This document shows, piece by piece, positions 38,301-52,600 of a stretch of 64,000 nt of DNA (positions within the stretch are counted from its first letter, which is position 1; each line of letters starts with the position of its first letter). The position numbers were made by a program, and so were the translations under genes. Below the pieces are notes generated by a model. That model ran no database searches. It was not told where the DNA came from and worked only from the letters and a program-made list of their open reading frames with translations. The stretch comes from Cinnamomum chago (taxonomy: Eukaryota; Streptophyta; Magnoliopsida; Laurales; Lauraceae): the NCBI GenBank assembly GCA_038049695.1, contig CP142454.1:17864501-17928500 (forward strand), written 5' to 3'.

Positions 38301-41300
38301 CTCAAGTCACAAGGACCAGTTTTTGATGAAATTGCGTCCCGAGTATGAGACTGTAACATCATCTCTGCTGAGCCGAAGCCCATTACCATCCTTGGATGTT
38401 TGTTTGAATGAGTTGTTGTGAGAAGAACAACGCATTCGCACAAAAGCCCATCTGGAACAAAAGCACACTGAAACCTATCCTGTTGCATACTCTGCTAAAG
38501 GGAACACTCAGTCTCTTCAGATCTCACAGTCTTCTCCGACTCCTCAGACTCGTGATATGAGCAAAGTCCAATGCTACTCTTGCAAAAAATATGGACACCT
38601 TGCAACTCAATGCAACCAGAAGTTCTGTAATTACTGCAAGAAGAAGGGACATATCATTACTGAATGTCGCCGCCGTCCACAAACTCGGACTCCCAATGCT
38701 TATGCTGCCCAGGTAGACTATTTTCCTGCGGATGCTGCATCCACATCTGTGCCTGCACAGCCTAGTTCGTCTTCCCCTGCTCTCACTCCTGAATTGGTTC
38801 AACAAATGATCGTCAATGCTTTTTCTGCACTTGGCCTCACAGGTAAATCTAAAACTCCTTCTTCCATTTGGTATCTTGATTCCGGAGCATCAAATCACCT
38901 GACTCATTCCAGTGCACAACTCTCTAGCTTGACAAAATATACTGGCAATACTCATGTTCAAACAGCCGATGGCGGACATCTTCCTATCACTGCCATTGGA
39001 AATATTTCCAGTATCTTGCCCTTAAAGAATGTTTATCACTGTCCCAATTTAATTTCAAACCTTCTTTCCATTGGACAACTTGTTGAAAATAACAACCGTA
39101 GCATGTAACAGAGATTTTGATCTATAATTTTGTGTGTCTTTCATTGGAGATTCTCTCCCATTATATAGAATACAGATGCCTTATCCAAGGCTACAAATCA
39201 GCTAATCTATTTACAATCTAATTAAAGAAAGAGTATTAGACTAAATCTAATTACAATCAAATTAAGGAAGGAAAGAAATCTGTGCAATATTTGACCAAAT
39301 CCAACGAGATTGGATGTCACCATATTGGGCCCAAGTGGGTCTGAGCCATCTTGTATTTGACACCCCCCCTCAAATTGATGTTGGGGAATCCACAAGCATC
39401 AATTTGCTAACCAAGAACTGATGGCGAGGTCGCGGAAGTCCCTTTGTGAGTATATCGGCAGTTTGAAGGTCAGAAGAGATGTGAGGAAGGCTAATGACAT
39501 CACGCTTGTATTCATCGCGGATAAAATGGCAATCAATCTTGATGTGTTTAGTGCGTTCGTGGAAAACTGGATTGGCAGTAATACGAATTGCACTAGTATT
39601 GTCTGCATAGAGAGGAGTGGCACTATCAGCAGGAAATCCGAGAGCAGAAAGCAACCCGCGAAGCCAGAGAATTTCTGAACAAGCAGCAGACATGGCACGA
39701 TACTCAGCTTCAGTGGAAGATTTTGAGACCTTATCTTGTTTCTTACATTTCCATGAAATCAAGCTATCTCCCAGATACATGCACCATCCAGTGGTAGAGC
39801 GACGAGTATCCGGACAACTGGCCCAATCAGCATCTGAGTAGGCTTTTGAGTGTCAGGGAATTGTTGGCCGGATAGAATAATCCACGGGTTGGTGTCCGAA
39901 TTATGTATTTAATAATACGGCGGACTGCAGCCAAACGAAGATGTCGAGGATCAGTCATGAACTGACTGACTAAATTGACTGCATAAGAGATGTCAGGACG
40001 AGTTATCGTCAAGTAGATCAAGCTGCCAACGAGGCGACGATAAAGTGTAGGATCAGAGAGAGGATCCCCACTGTCTTGCTGAAGTTTCACATTGACTTCG
40101 ACTGGAGTATCGACGGGAGCAGATCCTTGAAGTCCAGCCATGTCAATTAATTCAAGAGCATATTTATGTTGATGAAGTACAATGCCTTTTGCAGATTGAT
40201 GAACTTCAAGACCTAGAAAATAGTGCAGAGGACCAAGATCTTTCATGTGGAAAGATTCATGAAGAGAGGCCTGAAGTTGGTGAATCATATCTGCATCGGT
40301 ACCTGTAATGATGATGTCATCCACATAAACAAGAAGAATAGTAATCCCCGTAGAAGTATGATGAAGAAACATGGATGGATCATATGGACTAGGATGAAAC
40401 CCCAAGTGCTGAAGAGCATTGTGGAATTTTTCAAACCATGCCCTGGGGGCTTGTTTAAGGCCATAAAGAGAACGCCGTAGTTTGGCAACAGCACCGGTGA
40501 TGATAGATGATACTCCCTGAGGAAGGCGCATATAGACATCTTCTTTAAGATCGCCGTGAAGAAAAGCGTTCTTGACATCCATCTGGTAGAGAGGCCATGA
40601 TTGGGATGCTGCGATGGCAAGAATAGTCCGAACAGTGGTCATCTTTGCTACAAGAGCAAAAGTCTCCTCATAATCAATACCATATTCCTGCCGATTACCC
40701 ATAGCGACAAGACGGGCCTTGTACCTATCCAGAGTTCCATTAGGTTAAGCTTGATAGAATATATCCATTTGCAACCAATTGGCTTAACTGAAGGAGGACA
40801 CGGAACCACATCCCATGTATGATTTTGCGCAAGAGCATCCAATTCATCCTGCATAGCTTTGTTCCAACACTCATGCTGCACAGCCTGAGAGTAAGAGTTC
40901 GGAATCGATGTAGAAGACATGGTGGCCATCAAGGAAGTGTGGGTAAACCCATAACGAGTTGGAGGTACTGAAATCCGAGATGATCGACGCAAGGGAGGGT
41001 CTCCAGTTGGACCAGATGTAGTTGGGCGATCGGTAGGGGGACTATCTGTGTTTGCTGCATTACTCCGCCTATGATACACGAATTTAGGATCAAATTTCAC
41101 AAATGGAGTTTTGTCCGAAAAACCAGGTAAGGAAACAACAGATGGGGACTCGACAGACTCAAGATATTGTTGGAAAAAATATTGATTTAAAAAAAAAACA
41201 TTACGGGAGGTACGAATGCGCCGTATTTGAGGATCATAACACAGAAACCCCTTTTGGTGACTAGCATATCCTAGAAAAGCGCATTTAGCAGATTGGGCAG

Positions 41301-44300
41301 TAAGTTTGTTACGCTCAGAAGGAGGTAAATGTACAAAACACACCGATCCAAAAACATGCAGAGCATCATAAGATGGTGTAGTTTTGTATAATCGAGAAAA
41401 AGGACTCTCATTTTCTAAAGAAAAGGAAGGTAATCGATTTATCAGGTGGACAGCAGTGCTAAGAGCTTCTATCCAAAACCGTGGAGGAACAGAGGATTCA
41501 ATAAGAAGAGAGCGAGTAACATCAAGGAGATGTCTATTCTTCCTTTCAGCGACCCCATTTTGCTGAGGGGTATAAGGACAAGATTTTTGAGAAAGTATTC
41601 CTTTTTGTTGTAAAAAAGTTTGAAACTCTGTAGACACATATTCACCTCCCGAATCAGAACGTAAAATTTTAATGCAAGTGGAAAATTGATTCTCAACATA
41701 TGCTAAAAACATTTTGAAAACATTAAAGACCTCAGCTTTAGAATGTAAAAAATAGACCCATGTAAATCTACTATAATCATCAATGAATGTCACAAAATAT
41801 TTATAATGAGCATGAGACAAATGAGGAGCAATACCCCAAACATCACTATGAACTAAATCAAAACAATGAATACTAGTAGAAGTGGAGACAGGAAAAGGAA
41901 GAGTTTTACTTTTTCCCATCTTACATGTAGCACAATCAAAAGAAACAAACTTAGAAAATCCTATTGAGTTTAACAATCCAGAATTAACCATGTGAGACAT
42001 GGTTTTAAAATTAGGATGTCCAAGCCTACTATGCCACAATTGACAATTATTTTGAGCTGAAAAGCAAAAATCATTTTCTGAATTCTTCCCAATCGGAGTA
42101 GATAGATCAAGAGAAAATAAGCGTCCATTTTTAGGCCCCCTCGCGATCTCCCTCCCTGACATCTGGTCCTGCACAACACAACCAGAGGAAGAAAAGGAAA
42201 CATTATAGTTGTTTTCAACAAGTTGTCCAACGGAAAGAAGGTTTGAAATTAAATTGGGACAATGATAAACATTCTTTAAGGGCAAGATACTGGAAATATT
42301 TCCAATGGCAGTGATAGGAAGATGTCCGCCATCGGCTGTTTGAACATGAGCATTGCCAGTATATTTTGTCAAACTAGAGAGTTGTGCACTGGAATGAGTC
42401 AGGTGATTTGATGCTCCGGAATCAAGATACCAAATGGAAGAAGGAGTTTTTTATTTACCTGTGAGGCCAAGTGCAGAAAAAGCATTGATGATCATTTGTT
42501 GGACCAATTCGGGAGTGAGAGCAGGGGAAGACGAACCAGGCTGTGCAGGCACAGATGTGGATGCAGCGTCGGCAGGAAAATAGTCTACCTGGGCAGCATA
42601 AGCATTGGGAGTCCGAGTTTGTGGACGGCGGCGACATTCAGTAATGATATGTCCCTTCTTCTTGCAGTAATTACAGAACTTCTGGTTGCATTGAGTTGCA
42701 AGGTGTCCATATTTTTTGCAAGAGTAGCATTGGACTTTGCTCATATCACGAGTCTGAGGAGTCGGAGAAGACTGTGAGATCTGAAGAGACTGAGTGTTTC
42801 CTTTAGCAGAGTATGCAACAGGATAGGTTTCAGTGTGCTTTTGTTCCAGATGGGCTTTTGTGCGAAGGCGTTGTTCTTCTTGCAACAACTCATTCAAACA
42901 AACATCCAAAGAAGGTAATGGACTCCGGCTCAGCAGAGATGATGTAACAGTCTCATATTCAGGACGCAATTTCATCAAAAACTGGTCCCTATGACTTGAG
43001 GCTTGAAGATCTTGAATAGTTTTAAGAACATTGTTCGGAACAGAGGCATATTTAATCCCATCGTATTCACCCCACAAATTGCGGAACCCAGAATAGTAGT
43101 CCTGAATGGACAAGGTGCCTTGACTGTATTCTGCAATTTCACACTCAAGTTGAAATTGTCGTGCAGAATTGTCTTGATGATACACTGTTTGCAAGTAACC
43201 CCACATCTCCTTGGAGGTTGTATAAGGTTTGAGGTTTAGAATTAGATGAGGGTCCACAGCCCCAAGGATCCATGTTTTTATTTTTGCATCTTTGGTGTTC
43301 CAAGTAGATATCTTTTTATCATCCTCTGTAGGCTTTGGGTCAGAACCAGAAACAAGTCCCCATAATTCCTTGGCCTCAAGATATAATTGGAATTGAAAAG
43401 CCCATGCAGGATAGTTTTTACCATTAAATTGAATCAATTTCACTTCTGACTTCTCCATTTAAACAGCACTAGAACCAGAAGGTGAGAATCTAAATCACAG
43501 ATAGGATAGAAAATGCACACAGTACACAGAGGTGTCCAAAAGCAACAGCGCAAAAACAACTCAATCCAAAAAGAGTCCAGACGACCAGAATTTCTTGGCT
43601 GGATCCCTTCGTGGGGTCCACAAGGAGATCGGATGGAAGATCAGATGAGGGACTGGAGACAAGAATAAAAATCCCTTTCCAACTGTGAAGGTTGGAACAA
43701 AATCCAGGTAGAATCCAAAAATTGGTGCGGCTGTGATGAAAAGTATTTCAAAAAGTGAACTAATCACAAGATGGATCAGAAAGCTTACCTCTGATCTAAG
43801 AAAAAATCAGAAAAAATCTCCAAAAAGACAAGGATCAATGGTCGACCAAGGCTGTAGAGTCTTTGACGATTTGGTGATGATCGCAGGTGGGTCCCCCGAT
43901 GAGATGCTCCAAGATCCTAACGAGAACAGTTCCCAGATCCTAAATCAGTTGTCTGATTTCTCTTGCTGAGTCAAATAACATCCACAAGCTTCTGAAGTAA
44001 CTGTTGATCAAGATAGAAGGATGACTGTGATGAACTTGGGCTGATCTGTGGTGGGCCACAGAGATCAGACTACAAGATGTTGCAGATCTGTGCTATTTCT
44101 GGAACCAGGACAGATCCTTGATCTGTTTGCTACACGAGAGAGAAGAATTTCTCTCTGAAAGATTTCTTGAGGTTTTTCAAAAGATGAAAAACTGATGTGC
44201 TCTGATACCATAACAACCGTAGCATGTAACAGAGATTTTGATCTATAATTTTGTGTGTCTTTCATTGGAGATTCTCTCCCATTATATAGAATACAGATGC

Positions 44301-47300
44301 GTTATCCAAGGCTACAAATCAGGCTACAAATCAGCTCTACATATCAGCTAATCTATTTACAATCTAATTAAAGAAAGAGTATTAGACTAAATCTAATTAC
44401 AATCAAATTAAGGAAGGAAAGAAATCTGTGCAATATTTGACCAAATCCAACGAGATTGGATGTCACCATATTGGGCCCAAGTGGGCCTGAGCCATCTTGT
44501 ATTTGACAGAAAACAACTATAATGTTTCCTTTTCTTCCTCTGGTTGTGTTGTGCAGGACCAGATGTCAGGGAGAGAGATCGCGAGGGGGCCTAAAAATGG
44601 ACGCTTGTTTTCTCTTGATCTATCTACTCCTATTGGGAATAATTCAGCAAATGATTTTTGTTTTTCAGCTCAAAATAATTGTCAATTGTGGCATAGTAGG
44701 CTTGGACATCCTAATTTTAAAACCATGTCACACATGGTTAATTCTGGATTGTTAAACTCAATAGGATTTTCTAAGTTTGTTTCCTTTGATTGTGCTACAT
44801 GTAAGATGGGAAAAAGTAAAACTCTTCATTTTTCTGTCTCCACTTCTACTAGCATTCATTGTTTTGATTTAGTTCATAGTGATGTTTGGGGTATTGCTCC
44901 TCATTTGTCTCATACTCATTATAAATATTTTGTGACATTCATTGATGATTATAGTAGATTTACATGGGTCTATTTTTTGCATTCTAAAGCTGAGGTCTTA
45001 AATGTTTTCAAAATGTTTTTAGCATATGTTGAGAATCAATTTTCCACTTGCATTAAAATTTTACGTTCTGATTCGGGAGGTGAATGTGTCTACAGAGTTT
45101 CAAACTTTTTTACAACAAAAAGGAATACTTTCTCAAAAATCTTGTCCTTATACCCCTCAGCAAAATGGGGTTGCTGAAAGGAAGAATAGACATCTCCTGG
45201 ATGTTACTCGCTCTCTTCTTATTGAATCCTCTGTTCCTACACGGTTTTGGACAGAAGCTATTAGCACTGTTGTCCACCTGATAAATCGATTACCTTCCTT
45301 CTCTTTAGAAAATGAGAGTCCTTTTTCTCGATTATAGAAAACTACACCGTCTTATGATGATCTGCATGTTTTTGGATTGGTGTGTTTTGTACATTTACAT
45401 CCTTCTTAGCGTAACAAACTTACTGCCCAATCTGCTAAATGCGCATTTCTAGGATATGCTAGTCACCAAAAGGGGTTTCTGTGTCATGATCCTCAAATAC
45501 GGTGCATCCGTACCTCCCGTAATGTTTTTTTTTTAAATCAAAATTTTTTCCAACAATATCTTGAGTCTGTCGAGTCCCCATCTGTTGTTTCCTTACCTGG
45601 CTTTTCGGACAAAACTCCATTTGTTAAATTTGATCCTAAATTTGTGTATCATAGGCGGAGTAATGCAGCAAACACAGATAGTCCCCCTAATGATCGCCCA
45701 ACTACATCTGGTCCGACTGGAGACCCTCCCTTGCGTCGATCATCTCGGATTTCAGTACCTCTAACTCGTTATGGGTTTACCCACACTTCCTTGATGGCCA
45801 CCATGTCTTCTACATCTATTCCGAACTCTTACTCTCAGGCTGTGCGGCATGAGTGTTGGAACAAAGCTATGCAGGATGAATTGGATGCTCTTGCGCAAAA
45901 TCATACATGGGATGTGGTTCCGTGTCCTCCTTTAGTTAAGCCAATTGGTTGCAAATGGATATATTCTATCAAGCTTAAACCTGATGGAACTCTGGATAGG
46001 TACAAGGCCCGTCTTGTCGCTATGGGTAATCGGCAGGAATATGGTATTGATTATGAGGAGACTTTTGCTCCTGTAGCAAAGATGACAACTGTTCGGACTA
46101 TTCTTGCCATTGCAGCATCCCAATCCTGGCCTCTCTACCAGATGGATGTCAAGAACGCATTTCTTCATGGCGATCTCAAAGAAGATGTCTATATGCGCCT
46201 TCCTCAGGGAGTATCATCTATCATCACCGGTGTTGTTGCCAAACTACGACGTACTCTTTATGGCCTCAAACAAGCCCCCGGGGCATGGTTTGAAAAATTC
46301 CACAATGCTCTTCAGCACTTGGGGTTTCATCCTAGTCCATATGATCCATCCATGTTTCTTCATCATACTTCTACGGGGATAACTATTCTTCTTGTTTATG
46401 TGGATGACATCATCATTACAGGTACCGATGCAGATATGATTCACCAACTTCAGGCCTCTCTTCATGAATCTTTCCACATGAAAGATCTTGGTCCTCTGAA
46501 CTATTTTCTAGGCCTTGAAGTTCATCAATCTGCAAAAGGCATTGTACTTCATCAACATAAATATGCTCTTGAATTAATTGAAATGGCTGGACTTCAAGGA
46601 TCTGCTCCCGTCGATACTCTAGTCGAAGTCAATGTTAAACTTCAGTAAGACAGTGGGGATCCTCTCTCTGATCCTACACTTTATCGTCGCCTCGTTGGCA
46701 GCTTGATCTACTTGACGATAACTCGTCCTGACATTTCTTATGCAGTCAATTTAGTCAGTCAATTCATGACTGATCCTCGACATCTTCATTTGGCTGCAGT
46801 CCGACGTATTATTAAATACCTAATTCGGACACCAACCCGTGGATTATTCTATCCGGCCAACAATTCCCTGACACTCAAAGCATACTCAGATGCTGATTGG
46901 GCCGGTTGTCCGGATACTCGTCGCTCTACCACAGGATGGTGCATGTATCTGGGAGATAGTTTGATTTCGTGGAAATGTAAGAAACAAGATAAGGTCTCAA
47001 AATCTTCCACCGAAGCTGAGTATCGTGCCATGTTTGCTGCTTGTTCAGAAATTCTCTGGCTTCGCGGGTTGCTTTCTGATCTCGGATTTCCTGCTGATAG
47101 TGCCACTCCTCTCTATGCAGACAATACTAGTGCAATTCGTATTACTGCCAATCCAATTTTCCACGAATGCACTAAACACATCGAGATTGATTGCCATTTT
47201 ATCCGCGATGAATACAAGTGTGATGTCATTAGCCTTCCTCACATCTCTTCTGATCTTCAAACTGGCGATATCCTCACAAAGGAACTTCCGCGACCTCGCC

Positions 47301-49589
47301 ATCAGTTCTTGGTTAGCAAATTGATGCTTGTGGATTCCCCAGCATCAATTTGAGGGGGGGTGTCAAATACAAGATGGCTCAGGCCCACTTGGGCCCAATA
47401 TGGTGGCATCCAATCTCGTTGGATTCGGTCAAATATTGCACAGTTTTCTTTCTTCCTTAATTTGATTGTAATTAGATTTAGTCTAATACTCTTTCTTTAA
47501 TTAGATTGTAAATAGATTAGCTGATTTGTAGAGCTGATTTGTAGCCTTTGATAAGGCATCTGTATTCTATATAATGGGAGAGAATCTCCAATGAAGACAC
47601 AAAATTATAGCTCAAAATCTCTTTTACATGCTACGATTGTTACACAACACTTCAAATTCTGGCTTTTTGGACACCACAACCCCACCAAGAGTTGAGAAAT
47701 TTAAAAGAAACTTAGGCATACTCACCTTGAATTGCTGTACTATAGAATTGATTGGCCCTACGAACTCTGAATTGGCCCTAAGTGTTGAAGTTCGTATACC
47801 TATGGTTTACATCAGCCTTAGGGTTGGGTAAATCCCACCATCAAGTTGAAGTGGTTTTCGCTTCTTGGACGAGACTTCTAGTCCTTAGGATCCTCTGATA
47901 CCAAGTTGGAAGCTTGTCTTACTTAAAAATTAGGTTTAAAGCCAAGAAGATGAAGGAAGAAGCAAGAAAGAAGTTACTGTTCTGAGGAAGATCGAGAGAA
48001 ATTTGAATATAGTTGCTGGATATCCAACAGGTTTGGATTGTCAATCCAAGCCCAATCTGGGGAGGCCCATTTAGGCCCAGTCATTGTGTTGTAGAATTAG
48101 TCAAAGGATAAGATAATACTTAGTTGGTTAGCTACAATGTAGGATCTGAGAGGGCATTCAGCCCCCATATATGTAACAGTTAGCTACAGTGTAGGATCTG
48201 AGAGGGCATTCAGTCCCTATATATGTAACACACAGTCGTCCCTAAAGGGGGTACTGTATTTCACCATTTTCGTGTATTATGCTTCAAATATACTACACTG
48301 ACATGGTATCAGAGCCAAATCGATCAACTGTGATCATCTCATAAGTCATCTTCCAAGCCTTGGAAGCCAATCTGTGATCATCTTCTTCAGCCGGATCCTT
48401 TCCGATCATCCCTGATCATCTCAGATCAGGCGTGGCCCACCTGTGATCATCAGCATCACCATCTCAGCGGCTTCTTCCCTCTTGGTCGCCTGAATATTCT
48501 CCTGTTTATGAAGATTTTTCCAACATTTATTGCTCATCAGAGGTAGGTCTTCTACCTATTTTTGTGAAACTTCAGTTTTTTACACTTGTTTCCATCTGGG
48601 CCGTCCAAAATCCTAGATCTGGATTCAGCCCCCATATATGTAACAGTTAGCTACAGTGTAGGATCTGAGAGGGCATTCAGCCCCTATATATGTAACACAC
48701 AGTCGTCCCTAAAGGGGGTACTGTATTTCACCATTTTCGTGTATTATGCTTCAAATATACTACACTGACATGGATGACCAGCCATATAATATCATTTTTA
48801 GTAGTCAATATTTGAAAAATTACAAAATCCCCTTAACATAATTGTTTTCTGTAATTACAAATCAGTCCCCGTACTCTGAAAATTAGAAATTAATCACTAC
48901 AAGTCTTTTTACACGATGTTAGCATGGTATTCCCTTTGGAATTTTCGCAAGTTAGTGCATACTTAATAGGACGATGGGTCTAAAGATCTTTTGTGATCTA
49001 TTTCCTGAGCCAAATACCTGAATATGACAATGTGAGCAAAATTGTAGTGGTCTAATTGAAAAGGAGAATGGATGGAAGTGGATGATAAACCTTTTTCTTT
49101 TAAAATATCTACTTCAACATTTCCAACTTCATGTAGTTCATAAGGTGATGTATAACTATTGCTAGAAGACTTGGTACTCTTCCTAATATGATGGGATATT
49201 ATTGGGCCAAAATCTAAATAACTTTCTTTATGCGTTCTAAAGTTACAACTGTTATCCTTTTTGCCCTTTGCATCTTCAATTTCTTATACAACTTATTTGA
49301 TTTCTTACAAATTGCCCTATTGGATGTACTTTAAAATTGGATATCTTTTTACCCTAAGTGATTCTCCTTCAAGTTTGGGGCAGGGCAGAAATTCCCTATT
49401 GTTAGATGATACATTTCCCACTTTTGTTGGACTGAAACAGGAGTGAGATATTAACTTCCAGCACCTTCTCTTATCTCCATTCCATCTTGAACAATAGTCT
49501 GCTTCCCTTCTGCCTGGGGAAGTGAGCACACCTTAATGAATCCCTACAGTTATTATATTTGAAATGAAAAGAAGCAAATAGTTTTTTTT

Positions 49590-49620
<31 letters not shown>

Positions 49621-52600
49621 TTTCCAAATGGTAACTGTAAAATTATATTAAGAAGAAAAAGAGTGTACAACAACAAACAAAACCAAAAAATAATGGAAAG
49701 ACAAGCACGGGTATAATAGCGTTATACCCAACGCCAACAAATCCTACGAAGTAATAAAAGCTGCTAACCTTAATGCTAACCCTTTGCTTAGGTAAAGCAT
49801 CCGTTATATCATTGCACTCCAACTAACATGACTGAACACCACCTAAAGGGATGATGCAACAAGTTCTTCATACTGGTTTGTAATTGCATCCTGTTTTATT
49901 GATTCAGGTACTTGGTGACTTGGTTGAGTCTTGTGCTGCTGCTATACTTTTAGACACTAGATTCAACTTGGAGCTTGCTTGGAGAATAATGTTTGCCTTC
50001 TTGGATCCAATCATGAATTTTTCTAGCTCTTGCTTACAGCTAAGTTCTATTAGGGAACTGCAAGAACTTTGTCAAACCCATAATTTTGAGTTGAGTTTCC
50101 CAGATTCAGAGAAACAAAAAGGAGGCTTCTTGGTTGAAGCAATAGTAGATGCTAATGATGGCTGCACAAGGAGCATTGTCAAAGGTTGCGCAATCAACCC
50201 TAGTAGAAAGGTTGCTAAAAGAATGGCTGCACAAGAAGCATTGTCAAAATTGAAGGTAAGCCATTGGAGCCCGCTTTTATAATAATCTACCATTGTCTAT
50301 ATTCTCTTAAAACCAACTTTTCTTTCCTTTACATCCAGATACTATCGAATTTATGGATTGGAGCTATTTATATTTTAAAAAGGTATGAAATTTTAGGGCA
50401 ATTTGAGAGGAGGAATTTAGGGCTGCAAACTGGATGGTCATTACAGTAGGGTTGGGTGACCACCCTTGTTTATTTATATTATTTAAGCTTTTTCATAATT
50501 ACAAAAAAGGTAGTTTTAACAATTTTAGTTATTTACAAACGGTCCCCATTTTTTTTCTATTTACATAAAAGTTGACTTTGTTTCCTAGCGGATATAAAGC
50601 TTGTTGCAATTTCTTATGAGACTCAAGGTCCCTCGCTTTTAGTGTTTAAATATCGGCTGATACTAGTTTGTATCATCGTGACGATATTGTGCTGGGATAT
50701 CGGTATCGGTATTGTCATGGTCCAAATCGCCAAAATCTCGGTTAAATATTGGCCGTAATGGCCAATATTTTAAAAATACCGGTCATATCGGTTTAATCGT
50801 CGATACGACCCAAACTTAAAAAAAAAAAAGAGGAAGAGAGGAGAAAAGGGAAAAAACATAACAATAACAACATGCAATTTTAAAAGAAAGAGTTGAAAAA
50901 ACATATAGATGGATCACCATCCCCCAAAAAAAAAGGAGTCATACACCTGGTTGCCCCCAGCAGCCACCCCTTTCTCCTGTTCTTCCTCTCCTCTTTTTCT
51001 TTTTTTTTATTCCTCTCTTTTCCTCTTTCCCTCTTTCTTTTCCCTATCCCCGCTCCCGTTTCTTTCTGGTGGAAATGGAAAGAGCAAACCCTTTTGAGTG
51101 TTTTCCTCTCTCCAATCTCCATTTGATTCCCACAGTATGAGTCTTTCACACATATTGTGGTCCACATTTTTAAAAACTAAACTAAATAAATGCAGCCTCT
51201 TAAATGGTCTCACAAATGACAAATCGCAATAAATTTTAGAATTTAAAAATCTAAACCAGTAAATGCCATCTTATTATCTAAACTTATATTAAATGCCCCC
51301 TTTTTAGTTTCCCCACTCAAAATAAATGGCCCTTTTAAATTGTCCCTTAACAAATATTAATTAAATAAGAGTTCCTGCCTTGACACTCACTTTAAAAATT
51401 TGCTCAGATTTTTTTTTTTTTTTTTATAACGGTAAATTTTATTCAAAGAAGAAAGGAGAAACAAAGAAAAGAACAACGAACAAGATTAAAAATAAACAGA
51501 AACAAATAAACTAAACATCAAACTAAATGTGAATCCGAAAAAAAATTGCTCAGATTTCAGCCATGGAATTTAACAATTCCCAACATTTGATGATGGCCAC
51601 TTCATCACTCCTGCTTCTTCAAACTCAATGAATAGTAGTTGTTTGTAAGTTGCAACTCTTAGTAAGTTTTACCAAAAAAAAAAACCACTTAGTAAGACTC
51701 TTATGTTAATAAGACTTTTGACTTCATGGTACTGCCAAATGCTGCTATAGGTCATCGTGGAGTAAGTCAGTCTGGAAAATATGATACTCAAAATCATTTT
51801 GATTGTATATTTGGGATACAGCGTTTGTCAGGGGTGAATGCCGCTAAATGCTAATGGATCAATCTTGAAATATGGCATATTGGTGCTTATGTGATTGATG
51901 CTGATAGGGCACTTTTTTTTTCATCTACACATTTATGGAATTGGGCGTTGTTCCTGCTCTCTTGCCTCCTTGTAACTTTTTTGGTCTTCACTATTACTAT
52001 TAGTACTACTATGTTAGCCAAGGTTTTTTTTTTTTTTCCATAACTGGTATATCAAATGCAGTTATTGGTAGTTGGTCATGGAACAATATATTCTAGAAAC
52101 TAAGATGGTTGACATATGGTTGGTTGCTTGAAAGTGAAACATGTTAGGGGTTTTAAAACTCGGCCCAGTCCAAGTTGTACCAGACCTGGTCCTTACCGAG
52201 GCACTTGGACTTGGCTGATTTTTGGTGTCTTGACCGAGTCAGACTGTTGCAGTTAAGATGCAACTCGGCCAAATAGTAACAAACTTGTGGTCACAAATTC
52301 AGTGACCAATTCCCTTTTTTTTTTTTTTTTTGAATGGTAAAAAGGAACTTATTAGAGAATCTTAACAGTACAAAAGCGGCATACCGGAAAGAATGCCCCA
52401 AAAGAAGAAAACAACAACAAGAAACACCCAATGCAGCAATTAAGAGGGAAAGACATAATCTTTGGCGGTGGACTCCTTCCTTGGCTCAAGCGTCCGCCAC
52501 CTCATTAGCTGACTGCCTAATATGAGAAAGATTAGATTCCTCACAAGATCCTTCACTTTGTCTACCACATCTAGCAATCTCTTAGGGATGTAACACACCT

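Larger units (their letters stand above)
39090..44508 (-). mobile_element. Copia element B, nested antisense in A
   Basis: 5,419 bp on the minus strand. LTRs at 39090-39362 (273 bp) and 44211-44508 (298 bp) differ by a 25-bp indel and about two substitutions. The target duplication GAAAA is perfect (39085-39089 and 44509-44513). The primer binding site TGGTATCAGAGC is at 44210-44199. The internal sequence is nearly identical to A. Confidence 0.95.
37843..47353 (+). pseudogene. Copia A gag-pol, interrupted and decayed
   Basis: The frame starts [20 protein letters not shown]. Gag has stops at 38170-38172 and 38419-38421. Two CCHC knuckles ([28 protein letters not shown]) and the protease motif [10 protein letters not shown] follow. 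Element B then interrupts at 39089. Pol resumes at 44514 with integrase, RT ([10 protein letters not shown]) and RNase H (SDADWAGC). Pol has a 2-bp deletion near 45084 and stops at 45335-45337, 45407-45409 and 46646-46648. It cannot make a polyprotein. Confidence 0.9.
36793..47642 (+). mobile_element. Copia element A, split by element B
   Basis: + strand. LTRs at 36793-37098 (306 bp) and 47361-47642 (282 bp); the size difference is a 24-bp duplication in the 5' LTR. The primer binding site TGGTATCAGAGC (37099-37110) adjoins the 5' LTR. Target duplications CACAG (36788-36792) and CACAA (47643-47647) differ at one base. Element B and one copy of its GAAAA duplication interrupt it at 39089/44509. 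Without B it is about 5.4 kb. Confidence 0.92.

Noticed and set aside
50880-51167. Lys/Glu/Arg-rich minus-strand frame
   Set aside because: Same cause as above: a CT-rich tract in a related element fragment.
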